Shown piece by piece: positions 53,410 through 63,652 of a stretch of 64,000 nt of DNA (positions are counted from its first letter, which is position 1; each line of letters starts with the position of its first letter). This DNA comes from Enterococcus sulfureus ATCC 49903 (lineage in GTDB: Bacteria > Bacillota > Bacilli > Lactobacillales > Enterococcaceae): assembly GCF_000407605.1 (NCBI RefSeq), contig NZ_ASWO01000001.1, forward strand, positions 62,001-126,000. Direction: 5' to 3'. The notes under the pieces are model-generated. The model ran no database searches and had not been told where the DNA came from. It saw only the letters and a list, made by a program, of their open reading frames with translations. The translations under genes were made by a program, and so were the position numbers.

Positions 53410-55255
53410 AGTATACCTCAATTTTCTGATCTTCTTGCGTGATCGTCAAAAAAACAAATTCGCGCTTAGCTAACGGGCTACTGTGTGTTTGAAACGCCTG
53501 ATAACAACTAGGTGGTATCGGATGTTCACGCACCCAATGGACATTTTCAAGTGTAGCTTGCGTCTGCTGATCTGTAAGATTCATCATAAAAATTGTATAC
53601 TTATTTTGATAATGACGCAAGCATCCAAAAAGATCTTCCGTATAAAATAGATACGTTTCGCCTTTTTGCAACGCCTCATGTTCATTACGGTATTCAATAA
53701 GTTGCTTCATTTGGTAAAACAATTGATGGTCAATTGAATCCCAAGGATAAAACGCGCGATTATCTGGATCTGCTTGTCCTGAAACACCCGCTTCGTCCCC
53801 ATAATACACACAAGGTGTACCCGGTAAAGCAAATAATAACGCATAGGCCAATCGAACATCAGCTGTTTGATTTCCTAGTTCAGTTAATAGGCGCTTTGTA
53901 TCGTGTGTGCCTAGATTGTTTAACGATTGTTGCAAAAATTGATAGGGGTAATTTTCTAAAATCGTTTGAATTTTATAGACTACAGAAGGAATTTGATTGG
54001 TTTGTAGTAATTCTAAGATAGCATCTCTAAACGGGTAATTCATCACACCATTTAAATTTCCACCTTGTGTATAGCGACGACGCTTTTCATAAGCAATCTT
54101 ATTCGATGCGTCTTCCCAAACTTCTCCAATCAAGACTCGGTCTTGATAGTGATCCAATACTTGACGAATCCCTTCAATAAACGTATCAGGTAATTCATCT
54201 GCAACATCTAAACGCCAACCATCGACACCCAGATCTGTCCAATAACGAATCACGCTATCGACCCCTTGATAAATAAAGTCTTGGAAACTTTTTTGTGTTT
54301 TATCGATTTGCGGTAGATCACTAATCCCCCACCATGATTTGTATTCAGTGGGATAATTGGTAAACGTAAACCAAGGATAATATTTACTTTGGCGACTACG
54401 ACTTGCCCCAACCGATTCTCCATATCGTCCATCTTGATTGAAATAGCGGCTATTGCGTCCTACATGACTAAATACACCATCTAAAATCAAACGAATTCCT
54501 GCTTGATGCAAATGATCAAGTAAGGATAAAAAATCAGATTTAGACCCTAATAAAGGATCGATTTCAAAATAATCACTCGTGTCATAACGATGATTACTAT
54601 TTGCTGTAAAAATCGGATTTAAATACACGACTTGAATACCTAGATCCACTAAATAAGGGATCTTCTCTTCGATTCCTTTTAGGGTACCTCCGTAAAAATC
54701 CCATCTCGTCACTTCACCTTTACCATTTTTGATATACATCGGACGATCCGTATGACTTCCATAAATAAAGATGTTCTCTCTTTCCGCCAATAACTGATGA
54801 CGGGGAAGATGTGTGGCAAAACGATCTGGGAAAATTTGGTACGCTACACTGGTTTCAAACCATGGACGAATAGCTTCTGGAACAAAACACGTCAATTGAA
54901 ATTCTTCGATTTGATGCGCTTGTTCAACAAATTTCCCTTCACCAGTTAACGATGTTTGCTTGATGTAATATCCGATTTTACGATGTCCTTCTTGTTGATA
55001 GGTAATTTGAAAATGATAAAAATACAATCCTTTATCAAGCTGGATCTTCGTCTCATACAAATTAGAGTCGACATCCCATTCCATCGTGACCGTCTGATCC
55101 GCTTCTTGATCACGGTGATAGACAAATGCTACGTGTTCGATTTGGCCATTTGGCACAGAAGCTTCTAAGCGAAAAGTAACCACTTGTGCTTGCTCAACTG
55201 CTCCAAAAGGTTGCTTATATTTAGCAGACCAAGGATTAAATACTATAGGAATCAT
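53372..55255 (-). CDS. GH13 neopullulanase/maltogenic amylase-type glycosidase
   Basis: A 627-residue enzyme. An N-terminal CBM34-like beta domain (~1-120) precedes the barrel with YQIFPDRFATHLPRHQL, region I LILDGVFSHVG, region II DGWRLDVADELP (nucleophile Asp), region III RVLIGEVWEDASNK (acid Glu) and region IV NLGTHDTKR (stabilising Asp). This is the GH13_20 pattern: hydrolysis of alpha-1,4 and possibly alpha-1,6 links in maltodextrin, pullulan or branched limit dextrin. No signal peptide, so intracellular, where it could debranch glycogen left by GlgP. The start at 55255 is favoured because AAAGGA touches the ATG at 55264. It overlaps glgP by 20 nt. Confidence 0.93.
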   Translation of the reverse strand: MIPIVFNPWSAKYKQPFGAVEQAQVVTFRLEASVPNGQIEHVAFVYHRDQEADQTVTMEWDVDSNLYETKIQLDKGLYFYHFQITYQQEGHRKIGYYIKQTSLTGEGKFVEQAHQIEEFQLTCFVPEAIRPWFETSVAYQIFPDRFATHLPRHQLLAERENIFIYGSHTDRPMYIKNGKGEVTRWDFYGGTLKGIEEKIPYLVDLGIQVVYLNPIFTANSNHRYDTSDYFEIDPLLGSKSDFLSLLDHLHQAGIRLILDGVFSHVGRNSRYFNQDGRYGESVGASRSRQSKYYPWFTFTNYPTEYKSWWGISDLPQIDKTQKSFQDFIYQGVDSVIRYWTDLGVDGWRLDVADELPDTFIEGIRQVLDHYQDRVLIGEVWEDASNKIAYEKRRRYTQGGNLNGVMNYPFRDAILELLQTNQIPSVVYKIQTILENYPYQFLQQSLNNLGTHDTKRLLTELGNQTADVRLAYALLFALPGTPCVYYGDEAGVSGQADPDNRAFYPWDSIDHQLFYQMKQLIEYRNEHEALQKGETYLFYTEDLFGCLRHYQNKYTIFMMNLTDQQTQATLENVHWVREHPIPPSCYQAFQTHSSPLAKREFVFLTITQEDQKIEVYYGRKQEQAEHKA

Positions 55256-57677
55256 GTGTTTCATCCTTTACTTGTTGTGGAGTCTTATTTGGTTTTATAC
55301 GCCAAATATCCTCTGCATATTTTTTCACGGTATCGTCAGCTGAAAAACGACCGGCATTTGCAATATTGATCAAACTCATTTTCAACCATTTTTCTTGATC
55401 ACTATAAAGATGTGCGACTTTTTCTTGTGCAGCGACATAATCTGCAAAATCACGTAATACAAAAAACTCATCATTATATTTTAGTAAAGAATCATAGATT
55501 TCAATACCTTCTTGCGAACTATTTGGAATCGTTCCATCGATCAATGCATCGATCACCTTACGCAGTTCTACTGATGACTCATAATACTCAAATGCTCGAT
55601 AGTTGGCTTGTTCATAGTAGGCATATACTTCAGCTTCTGTTAAGCCGAAAATCACGATATTGTCATCTCCTACTGCATCACGAATCTCAATATTCGCTCC
55701 ATCCAGTGTGGCTAAGGTAATCGCACCATTTAACATCAATTTCATATTACTTGTACCCGATGCCTCTTTTGAAGCCAATGAAATCTGTTCACTAACGTCA
55801 GCTGCAGGAATAATTTTTTCTGCTAAACTTACGCTATAATTTTCCAAAAAGACAATTTTTAATTGATCCTTGATACTTTCGTCATTATTGATCAAATTCG
55901 CTAATTCATTGATTACTTTAATAATCGCTTTGGCATAATGATAACTTGGGGCAGCTTTAGCACCAAAAATGAAGACACGAGGCTGAATTTTTTTCTTCGG
56001 ATCTTCTTTTAAATCTAGATATAATTTGATAATGTGCAAAAGATTCAATAACTGACGCTTATAGGCATGCAATCGTTTGATTTGAACATCAAATATTGCG
56101 TGATCATTCACAATAACGCCTGTTTCTTTTTCAATAAATTTCGCTAAACGTGTTTTATTGACTTGTTTGGCTTTTGCTAACGCGTGCAATACTTTTTTAT
56201 CGTCCTTATAGTTCATCAATAAATACAAATCAGAGGCTTCAAAACGCCAAGAAGTTCCAATCGTTTCGTCTAATAAGTGAGAAAGTGTTGGATTGGCTAA
56301 CTGCATCCATCTTCTTTCTGCGATCCCGTTTGTCTTATTATTAAAACGAGAAGGATATAACCGATAAAAATCATGTAATACTACATTTTTTAATAAATCA
56401 GAATGTAATTTTGCTACTCCATTCGTACTATGACTACCAATAATAGCCAAATGCGCCATATGAACGATACCATTTGAGATAATTCTAGTCCGCTCGATGA
56501 TTCCCCAATCGATCGTTCCTGTCATTTGTTCGACAAAACGGCGGTCGATCTCTTCAATAATTTGATAGATACGTGGTTGTACGCTTCTTAACATCTCCAC
56601 AGGCCATTTTTCTAAAGCCTCTGCTAAGATCGTATGATTTGTATAACTCATGACTTTAATCGTCAAAGCCCAAGCTCTCTCCCAGTTCATCTGCTCCTCA
56701 TCAACTAAGATACGCATAAATTCTGGCACACACATAGCAGGATGTGTATCATTAATATGGATCGCGACATATTCATCGATATTATTTAGATTGTATCCAT
56801 TTGCTTTAAAATGGCGAATAATACTTTGCGTTCCGGCCGAAACGAAAAAGTACTCTTGCATCAAACGTAAACGACGCCCTGCTTCGTTTGAATCATCTGG
56901 ATATAAGACAGAGGTTAAATCTTCAATTTCTCGACGCTGTTGGATACTACGGTAATTGATTTCTTCTTCCAAAGGAATTTCAGCATCCCATAAGCGTAAT
57001 GTGTTGACAGTGCCATTTTGGTAGCCTACCATTCCTGTATCATAAGGAATCGCACGTACAACGGTTGGATTTTCATGGATTGGAACTAAGCTACCATCTT
57101 CAAGTTCTTTCAAATAAGCATGTCCATTAAATTTTACCGTTACTGCTTTACTATCACGACGTACTTCCCAAGTATTTCCACGAGACAACCACTCATTTGG
57201 TAACTCTACTTGATACCCATCAATAAATTTTTGTTTGAATAATCCATATTTGTAGCGGATTCCATTTCCATTCCCAGGAAGGCCTTCTGAGGCGATCGAA
57301 TCCATAAAACAAGACGCCAATCGGCCTAATCCACCATTTCCTAAAGCCATGTCCGGTTCAATTTCTAAAATATCTTCTAAATCAATCCCTAAATCTTTTA
57401 AACTTGCTTCAACAGTATCTAGCCAGCCCATATTTAAAAGATTGCTTTTCATCATGCGACCAGGTAAAAATTCGATTGAAAAATAATATACTTGTTTTTC
57501 ATGTGTTGTATTGTATGCTCTACGAGTTATTCCCCAATCTTTGGCATACGTTGCGCGAATCAAGGTTGCAAGAGTGGTATACAGATCATAAGGAGATGCC
57601 TCTTCAACAGACAAGGCATATTTTTCAGTTAACATATCCATAAATTTTTCTTTAAAGAGCTCTTTACTGATGGTCAT
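55236..57677 (-). CDS. glgP: Glycogen/maltodextrin phosphorylase
   Basis: A GT35 phosphorylase of 813 residues releasing glucose 1-phosphate from glycogen ends. Key blocks: YYFSIEFLPGRMMKSNLLN, GNGGLGRLASCFMDSIAS, GIRYKYGLFKQKFIDGYQVE, HINDTHPAMCVPEFMR, NGIAERRWMQLANP, VQIKRLHAYKRQLLNLLHI and the PLP lysine in KEASGTSNMKLMLNGAITLA. I start it at the ATG at 57677, since GAGG lies flush against the ATG at 57686. A hairpin separates it from glgA by RNA structure. The gene is fifth in the glg operon. Confidence 0.97.
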   Translation of the reverse strand: MTISKELFKEKFMDMLTEKYALSVEEASPYDLYTTLATLIRATYAKDWGITRRAYNTTHEKQVYYFSIEFLPGRMMKSNLLNMGWLDTVEASLKDLGIDLEDILEIEPDMALGNGGLGRLASCFMDSIASEGLPGNGNGIRYKYGLFKQKFIDGYQVELPNEWLSRGNTWEVRRDSKAVTVKFNGHAYLKELEDGSLVPIHENPTVVRAIPYDTGMVGYQNGTVNTLRLWDAEIPLEEEINYRSIQQRREIEDLTSVLYPDDSNEAGRRLRLMQEYFFVSAGTQSIIRHFKANGYNLNNIDEYVAIHINDTHPAMCVPEFMRILVDEEQMNWERAWALTIKVMSYTNHTILAEALEKWPVEMLRSVQPRIYQIIEEIDRRFVEQMTGTIDWGIIERTRIISNGIVHMAHLAIIGSHSTNGVAKLHSDLLKNVVLHDFYRLYPSRFNNKTNGIAERRWMQLANPTLSHLLDETIGTSWRFEASDLYLLMNYKDDKKVLHALAKAKQVNKTRLAKFIEKETGVIVNDHAIFDVQIKRLHAYKRQLLNLLHIIKLYLDLKEDPKKKIQPRVFIFGAKAAPSYHYAKAIIKVINELANLINNDESIKDQLKIVFLENYSVSLAEKIIPAADVSEQISLASKEASGTSNMKLMLNGAITLATLDGANIEIRDAVGDDNIVIFGLTEAEVYAYYEQANYRAFEYYESSVELRKVIDALIDGTIPNSSQEGIEIYDSLLKYNDEFFVLRDFADYVAAQEKVAHLYSDQEKWLKMSLINIANAGRFSADDTVKKYAEDIWRIKPNKTPQQVKDETHDSYSI

Positions 57678-57705
57678 CTTAATCATCCTCTACTTTTAGA
57701 TTAAA

Positions 57706-57740
57706 GGAAGCTGGCGTACTTTTTTGTACCCCAGCTTTCC
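57706..57740 (-). other. Intercistronic hairpin between glgA and glgP
   Basis: On minus, GGAAAGCTGGGGTAC pairs with GTACGCCAGCTTCC around a 6-A loop, about 14 bp with one or two mismatches. The following TTTAATC is a poor T-tract. It could be a leaky terminator, a 3' stabiliser or a processing site. It lies 21 nt past the glgA stop. Confidence 0.7.
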
Positions 57741-57761
57741 CCCTTATTTGTCCAACTATAT

Positions 57762-59198
57762 TTACTCCGTCATTTCTTTATACAAATGAATATAATGCTC
57801 ACTTGCTGTTTCCCAGCTGAAATCAACATCCATTGCACGAATCACAACTTCACGCCAAACATCAGGCACTTCTGTGTAAATATGCAAAGCAAGGTCGACA
57901 GCTTGTTTCAATGCGTATGCATGGAAATCGATAAATCCAAATCCAGTCCCTTCATGAGTCACTGGATTAAACGGCCAAACCGTATCACTTAATCCCCCAA
58001 TTTGGTGTACGATCGGTAATGTTCCATAACGCATCGACATCATTTGTGATAATCCACAAGGTTCAAAAGCGGATGGCATTAAGAACATATCCGCTCCAGC
58101 ATAGATTTTTTGCGCTAAATCAACGTCAAAGGTAATACATGCCCGCACTTTACTTGGAAAACGTGACTCGAAGTAACGGAATCCATCTTCAAAACCAGTT
58201 TCACCCGTTCCTAAAACGACAATTTGAACCTCTTGTTGCGTCAATAATTCTTCCATTTTTTCTAAGACTAAATGGAACCCTTTTTGATGTGTCAACCGGC
58301 TGACCATCCCAATCATCGGAACGTTCTTTTCAATCGGTAGACCAAGTAATTTTTGTAACTGTAGTTTGTTTTCTGTTTTCTTCGCTAATGTTTTTTGATC
58401 GAATGGTTCAAAAATATGACGATCATGCATTGGATCATAGATGCTATAATCAATCCCATTTAAAATCCCAACTAATTTTTGCTGTTCTTGCCGTAAGATC
58501 GCATCAAGTCCACAACCGAATTCACTCGTTTGGATTTCCTTTGCGTAATTCGGCGAAACCGTATTGACGCGATCAGCATACACGATTCCCGATTTCAACC
58601 AATTCACCATTCCATTTTGAGCGATCATCCCATCTTCATAGCGCTCAGCACCTGTTTGGAACCAATCGCCTAAAGTACTCGGTTCAAAGTAGCCTTGAAA
58701 CTCAATATTGTGGATCGTTACGACCGTTTTGATAGATTGGAATGCTTGGATCCAACGGTACTTTTCTTTTAGTAAGAACGGTACAAACGCAGTATGGTAA
58801 TCGTTAACATGTAGAATGTCTGGAATAAAATCAATTTTTTCCATAGATTCGATAAGCGCTTGTTGGAAAAAGGCAAAACGTTCTCCATCATCATCATAGC
58901 CATAAATTGCTGGTCGATTAAAGTAGTATTGATTATCTATAAAATAATACTGAACTTCATTTAATGTCAACGTTTTGATTCCACAGTATTGTTTACGCCA
59001 TCCCACATCGATCGTAAAATCTAACACGTCTGTGATAGATTCTTGATATTCTGCAGGGATCATCGGCATAAAGGGCAAAATCACACGAATGTCATGCCCT
59101 TTTTCTTTTAATTTCTTCGGCAATGCGCCTGCCACATCACCTAGACCACCGCTTTTAAAAAAGGGAGCACATTCTGCGGCTGCAAATAAAATCTTCAT
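57762..59198 (-). CDS. glgA: Glycogen synthase (ADP-glucose, GT5)
   Basis: A 478-residue glycosyltransferase extending alpha-1,4 glucan from ADP-glucose. The N-terminal KSGGLGDVAGALPKKL (16-31) is the ADP-glucose site, followed by HVNDYHTAFVPFLLK, VVTIHNIEFQGYF, VNTVSPNYAKEI and the C-terminal GMVSRLTHQKGFHLVLE and MPSAFEPCGLSQMMSMRYG with the catalytic Glu. A GGAG site ends about 10 nt before the ATG, 5 nt after glgD. Confidence 0.97.
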   Translation of the reverse strand: MKILFAAAECAPFFKSGGLGDVAGALPKKLKEKGHDIRVILPFMPMIPAEYQESITDVLDFTIDVGWRKQYCGIKTLTLNEVQYYFIDNQYYFNRPAIYGYDDDGERFAFFQQALIESMEKIDFIPDILHVNDYHTAFVPFLLKEKYRWIQAFQSIKTVVTIHNIEFQGYFEPSTLGDWFQTGAERYEDGMIAQNGMVNWLKSGIVYADRVNTVSPNYAKEIQTSEFGCGLDAILRQEQQKLVGILNGIDYSIYDPMHDRHIFEPFDQKTLAKKTENKLQLQKLLGLPIEKNVPMIGMVSRLTHQKGFHLVLEKMEELLTQQEVQIVVLGTGETGFEDGFRYFESRFPSKVRACITFDVDLAQKIYAGADMFLMPSAFEPCGLSQMMSMRYGTLPIVHQIGGLSDTVWPFNPVTHEGTGFGFIDFHAYALKQAVDLALHIYTEVPDVWREVVIRAMDVDFSWETASEHYIHLYKEMTE

Positions 59199-59203
59199 TT
59201 TAG

Positions 59204-60346
59204 TTACGCTCCGATCTGATCGGTAGTAACATGACTACCTTTTTTGATTACGATAGGATGTTCTTTTGTCCCAATTACCTGAACACCAGGTTCCACTGTG
59301 ACGTTTTTATCTAAAATCGCAAACTGAATCACAGCTTCTTCACCAATTTTTCCATTGGCCATGACGATCGAATCCTCGACTCTCGCCTTCGTTTCAATTG
59401 TTGTTCTTCTAGAAATTAAACTTCGATGAACATTTCCTCGAATGATACTTCCTGTCGCAAATTGACTGGAATGGACATTAGACTCTGGTGAAAAATACGT
59501 TGGTACTTCATTTTTAGCTTTTGTTAGAATATGTTGACTTGAGTACAATAGTGAATTGAACTTTTTAGGATCCAACATATCCATATTAGCTTCGTAATAA
59601 CTATTGATATCAAAAATATTACTTAAATATCCCGTATATTCATATGTGGTCGTATTTGTATGGTTGATATTTTGCCATAAAATCTCTTCCATACAAACAT
59701 ATTCTCCAGTTGCTTGCGTTTCTTCTAAAACACGGATCAGCCACTCTGTATTGACTACAAAGATATTCATCGCCAAATTATAAAATGGTTGATCTTGGGT
59801 ATAGTCTTCAAATACAGTAGCGTCAAACGAGCTTGTATCAGAAAATGAAAGTACACGATCTTTAGGATAGATCTTTTCTTTTTCAACACGTTTGAACAAT
59901 ACGGTGCATTCTCTTTGTTGTTCTTCATGTACGCTGATCACTGAACGGTAATCCACATTACATAAGATTTTATTTCCTGTATAGACCGTGAATTTCGATT
60001 TTGACTTACGTAAAAAATCAATCATTGGATCATAAAACGGTTTGCCTGCTTCTTGCGCTTGCTGGATCGACTCTTTAAATGATACAAAGTAATGGCTCAA
60101 AATGTTATTTAAATGCCAATGATTGCCTCCACCTAAATGATCAAAAATCGATTGGATGTTCGCTTGACTTGAAATCATATACATTGAACGAACATTCGCA
60201 TTGACCAAGTTAGATAAACTAAAATCGATCATGCGGTACTTACAGTCAAAATATAATGTCGCTAAGGGACGATTTGCAGTTAATTCGCCTAATCCCTTTC
60301 CTTCAAATTCATTTTCCATAATTGCAGATACTTTATTAGCTCTCAT
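59204..60346 (-). CDS. glgD: GlgD, regulatory/noncatalytic subunit of ADP-glucose pyrophosphorylase
   Basis: A 380-residue GlgC paralogue: [25 protein letters not shown] is the weakened nucleotide-site region, and the N-terminal GGxGxRL loop of GlgC is absent ([14 protein letters not shown]). In bacilli and related Firmicutes GlgC and GlgD form a heterotetramer in which GlgD boosts activity. The C-terminal part (~280-370) is a left-handed beta-helix ([20 protein letters not shown]). Its start overlaps the glgC end by 11 nt, so the subunits are made together. Confidence 0.95.
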   Translation of the reverse strand: MRANKVSAIMENEFEGKGLGELTANRPLATLYFDCKYRMIDFSLSNLVNANVRSMYMISSQANIQSIFDHLGGGNHWHLNNILSHYFVSFKESIQQAQEAGKPFYDPMIDFLRKSKSKFTVYTGNKILCNVDYRSVISVHEEQQRECTVLFKRVEKEKIYPKDRVLSFSDTSSFDATVFEDYTQDQPFYNLAMNIFVVNTEWLIRVLEETQATGEYVCMEEILWQNINHTNTTTYEYTGYLSNIFDINSYYEANMDMLDPKKFNSLLYSSQHILTKAKNEVPTYFSPESNVHSSQFATGSIIRGNVHRSLISRRTTIETKARVEDSIVMANGKIGEEAVIQFAILDKNVTVEPGVQVIGTKEHPIVIKKGSHVTTDQIGA

Positions 60347-61478
60347 CTACCAACACTCCAATCACTTCAGAATAGCCCACTACGGCGATTTCGTCTGTTC
60401 CATCGATCTCGGCATTATCTCCCACAATCGCATTTTCACCAACAATCGCTCGGGTAATGGTTACATTTTTTCCAATCGTTGCTCCAGCCATAATGACACT
60501 GTCTTTAATTACAGCACCTTCTTTGATCTTCACATCATTGGATAGCAAACTATTTTGTACATCGCCTGCCACGTAACAGCCATCGACTACTAAAGAACCT
60601 TTAACACTTGCTTGTTCCGTAATAAAATGAGGTGGTGAAACAGGATTTTTAGAATAAATCCGCCATGCGCTATCACTCATCTTCAAGTCATTTTCTGGAT
60701 CAATAAACTCCATACTAGCTTGCCATAATGAATCGATCGTACCGACATCTTTCCAATAATCGTTAAACCGGTAAGCAAAAACATTCTCGCCGCTTTCAAT
60801 ATAAGAAGGAATCACATGTTGACCAAAGTCTAACATTTGATCATCTTTGTTATAACTATTTAATAAAACCTGGCGTAGCCGTGACCAATTAAAAATATAG
60901 ATTCCCATTGAGGCAAGATTACTCTTAGGCTCTGCTGGTTTTTCGTCGAACTCGACAATTCGATCATGATCATCTGTATTCATAATTCCAAAACGAGAAG
61001 CTTCTTCGATTGGAACTTCAATTACGGCTACGGTTAGAGAAGCATGATTGCGTTTGTGTGTTTCAAGCATTTTATCATAGTCCATTTTGTAAATATGATC
61101 TCCTGATAAAACCAATACATATTCTGGATCGACTTGATCAATGTAGTCGATATTTTGATAAATGGCATGCGCTGTTCCTTCAAACCATTTACTGCCTTCA
61201 TTACTTGAGTATGGTTGCAAGATCGTGACACCAGAATCCACGCCATCAAGACCCCAACTTGCACCGTTTCCGATATGTTCATTTAAAGCTAAAGGTTGAT
61301 ACTGTGTGACTACCCCTACTGTACTGATACCTGAGTTGACGCAATTGCTTAAAGTAAAATCAATAATACGGTAACGCCCTCCAAATGGTACGGCAGGTTT
61401 AGCAATCGTTTGTGTCAACTTCCCTAAACGACTTCCTTTTCCTCCTGCAAGGATCATAGCTAACATCTCTGTTTTCAT
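60336..61478 (-). CDS. glgC: Glucose-1-phosphate adenylyltransferase
   Basis: Makes ADP-glucose from glucose 1-phosphate and ATP, the committed step in glycogen synthesis. The 380-residue sequence has [20 protein letters not shown] (8-27), [58 protein letters not shown] and a C-terminal beta-helix ([20 protein letters not shown]). The ATG at 61478 fits family starts, but its ribosome site (CGAGAG) is weak; a stronger GGGAGGG lies 22 nt upstream in front of a short overlapping frame. Confidence 0.96.
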   Translation of the reverse strand: MKTEMLAMILAGGKGSRLGKLTQTIAKPAVPFGGRYRIIDFTLSNCVNSGISTVGVVTQYQPLALNEHIGNGASWGLDGVDSGVTILQPYSSNEGSKWFEGTAHAIYQNIDYIDQVDPEYVLVLSGDHIYKMDYDKMLETHKRNHASLTVAVIEVPIEEASRFGIMNTDDHDRIVEFDEKPAEPKSNLASMGIYIFNWSRLRQVLLNSYNKDDQMLDFGQHVIPSYIESGENVFAYRFNDYWKDVGTIDSLWQASMEFIDPENDLKMSDSAWRIYSKNPVSPPHFITEQASVKGSLVVDGCYVAGDVQNSLLSNDVKIKEGAVIKDSVIMAGATIGKNVTITRAIVGENAIVGDNAEIDGTDEIAVVGYSEVIGVLVDES

Positions 61479-61497
61479 ACTCTCGATGGTTTCCCAT
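61399..61497 (-). other. Short overlapping open frame with strong ribosome site at the glgC start
   Basis: From ATG at 61497 (GGGAGGG, 4 nt spacing) a 32-codon frame runs to a TAA at 61399, out of frame with glgC and covering its start. The product ([17 protein letters not shown], then basic) resembles nothing I know, so it may not be a functional protein. It could tune glgC translation. Confidence 0.3.
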
Positions 61498-61507
61498 CTT
61501 CCCTCCC

Positions 61508-63391
61508 TTATTTTTTCCTTGTAATCGTAATGGCTGTTGGTTTTATGATCAGTGCACCTAAAGCCGGAACAATCATGTCGATAAAATGCTCTCCTGCTTC
61601 AGAAACACTTGTAAATGGTGCTTGACCAGTTGTCCAGGTACCACCAAATTCAGCTAATTCCGTATTGACTAATTCTTCATACGTACCTTTGTAAGGTACC
61701 TTGATCCGAAAATCCTGTTGTTCTTGAGGTGTAAAATTAAGGACGACAATCAAAAAGTCTTTTTTACGTTTTCCTTTACGGATAAAACTTAAGACAACAT
61801 CTTTTGTATTGTCTGCATCAATAAATTCAATGCTTTCTTGAGGTGATGTTTCGAGTTCCCATAGTGCTTGTTCTTCTTTATATAACGCATTCATTTTAAT
61901 TGTAAATGCTTGCATTTTTTTGTTCATATCATCAGCTAGATCTTTCCACTCTAGCCCTTCGTTGTATTTCCATTCTAAAAATTGACCCCATTCATTTCCC
62001 ATAAAGGAAAGCTTCTTCCCTGGATGTGTGAGTAAATACGTATATAAGTTACGCAATTGCGAAAACTGCTTGTAGCGATCGCCCCACATCTTATGTAATA
62101 AGCTTTTTTTCCCATGAACGACTTCATCATGTGACAATGGCAAGATATACTGTTCATTGGCCATGTACATAAAAGAAAATGTCAGTTTATTTAAATGATA
62201 CTGACGATAAATTGGATCCATTTCATAAAAAGCTAAGGTATCGTTCATCCATCCAAGATCCCACTTATAATCAAATCCTAAGGCGTGATCTTCTACGCGA
62301 CCGGTAATCTTTGTTTCAGAAGAGCTTTCTTCTGCGATCATCAGTACTTCAGGATGTGCCAGTTTTACGACAGCATTTAATTTTTGTAAAAAGTATACAC
62401 CATCTAAATTTTGATTCGTTCCTAAGTGATTTGGTTCCCATCCCTTATCATCATAATCTAAATAAATCATACTTGAGACAGCATCTACACGTAAGCCATC
62501 AATATGGAAAAATTCAATCCAAAACAAAGCATTTGAGATTAAAAAACTTTGAACTTGTGGTTTACTCAAATCAAAATTCAATGATCCCCAGCGGATGTTT
62601 TGTGCGCGATTTTCATCTTGATATTCAAATGTCGGTGTGCCATCGTAGTAAGCAAGTGCATCGTCATTTACACAAAAGTGTCCAGGTACCCAATCAAGCA
62701 ATACGCCGATATTTTCTTGATGACATAAATCCACAAAAGCTTGAAATTCTTCTGGTGTACCATAGTTTTCTGCTAAAGCAAAATAACCCGTTAACTGGTA
62801 TCCCCATGAACGATCAAGAGGATGTTCCATAACCGGCATCAATTCGATGTGTGTGTAGCCCATCTCTTTGACATATGGAACTAATTCATCTGCTAATTCT
62901 TTAAATGTAAACGGTGTGCCATCCCAATGGTAACGCCATGATCCGGCATGCACTTCATAGATATTCATTGGACGTTTCAATGTTTGGCTTCTTTTATTTC
63001 GACCACGATACAACCCATCACGCCATTTATGCGTCGCTACAGTGTATAAAATCGCTGCATTGTTCGGACGCGGTTCAAAGCGAATAGCAAATGGGTCAAT
63101 CTTATAAACTTGCCGCCCATTTTGTTGTTCAAGCTTAAATTTGTAGAGATCACCTTCTTTAGGTAAATTCGTATGAATTTCCCAAATACCCGATTCATGA
63201 TCTTTTGTCATCGACAAGGTATGATCCCAATCATTAAATGTTCCAACTAGCCAAACTTGTTTGGCATTCGGTGCAAACACGCGAAAGACATAACCATCCT
63301 CAGTTTGATGTGCACCTAGTAAGTGATGTGCGTAAAAATTTTCTCCAGTTGTAAATAATTGTTTTGCTTGCTCTACTTGTTTTAACTCCAT
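61508..63391 (-). CDS. glgB: 1,4-alpha-glucan branching enzyme
   Basis: A GH13_9 branching enzyme of about 627 residues. N-terminal CBM48 domain ([30 protein letters not shown]), then barrel regions [34 protein letters not shown] (nucleophile Asp), [10 protein letters not shown] (acid Glu) and [19 protein letters not shown]. The C-terminal beta domain ends in [13 protein letters not shown]. The start is chosen at the ATG at 63391 with GAGGGGGGG 13 nt upstream; a TTG one codon earlier and the ATG at 63415 are alternatives. First gene of the operon glgB-C-D-A-P-GH13-vanY. Confidence 0.96.
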   Translation of the reverse strand: MELKQVEQAKQLFTTGENFYAHHLLGAHQTEDGYVFRVFAPNAKQVWLVGTFNDWDHTLSMTKDHESGIWEIHTNLPKEGDLYKFKLEQQNGRQVYKIDPFAIRFEPRPNNAAILYTVATHKWRDGLYRGRNKRSQTLKRPMNIYEVHAGSWRYHWDGTPFTFKELADELVPYVKEMGYTHIELMPVMEHPLDRSWGYQLTGYFALAENYGTPEEFQAFVDLCHQENIGVLLDWVPGHFCVNDDALAYYDGTPTFEYQDENRAQNIRWGSLNFDLSKPQVQSFLISNALFWIEFFHIDGLRVDAVSSMIYLDYDDKGWEPNHLGTNQNLDGVYFLQKLNAVVKLAHPEVLMIAEESSSETKITGRVEDHALGFDYKWDLGWMNDTLAFYEMDPIYRQYHLNKLTFSFMYMANEQYILPLSHDEVVHGKKSLLHKMWGDRYKQFSQLRNLYTYLLTHPGKKLSFMGNEWGQFLEWKYNEGLEWKDLADDMNKKMQAFTIKMNALYKEEQALWELETSPQESIEFIDADNTKDVVLSFIRKGKRKKDFLIVVLNFTPQEQQDFRIKVPYKGTYEELVNTELAEFGGTWTTGQAPFTSVSEAGEHFIDMIVPALGALIIKPTAITITRKK

Positions 63392-63415
63392 CAATGCTAT
63401 TCGTCCCCCCCTCAT

Positions 63416-63621
63416 AAAAAAACAAAAACCTGTTTACAAAATTATGATAACACATCCATATTAACTGTTACAGAATTATTTCTTAAAAAACTAAATCGTT
63501 TTAATCATTTTCAAATCAATTCATCTAAATATAACTAAAAGAACAACTGTTTCATAATTTTTATTTCTCATTTTTTTATCATTTTATGTGTGTCACAATA
63601 AAAAAGAAACCGTTATATTAA
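63416..63621. other. AT-rich gap with the expected glg operon promoter
   Basis: About 200 bp, very AT-rich, without an open frame. On minus, TATCAT around 63442-63447 is a possible -10 about 30 bp upstream of glgB, but no good -35 is found; CTGTTACAG (63466-63474) is a 9-bp palindrome nearby. I see no convincing cre site or riboswitch. Confidence 0.5.
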
Positions 63622-63652
63622 ATAAAAAAAACGAGTTAAACTACTCGTTTTT
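63622..63652 (-). terminator. Terminator of the VTT-family membrane protein gene
   Basis: On minus, AAAACGAGT pairs with ACTCGTTTT around AGTTTA and is followed by further T. The stop codon of the gene lies in the loop. Confidence 0.88.

Noticed and set aside
62311-62832. 173-codon plus-strand frame opposite glgB
   Set aside because: Entirely antisense to a well-conserved enzyme; composition mirrors the sense codons and no initiation signal is present.
63480-63540. Possible CcpA cre site upstream of glgB
   Set aside because: An AAACG/CGTTT stretch is present, but the flanking TG and CA of the consensus are not at the right distance.
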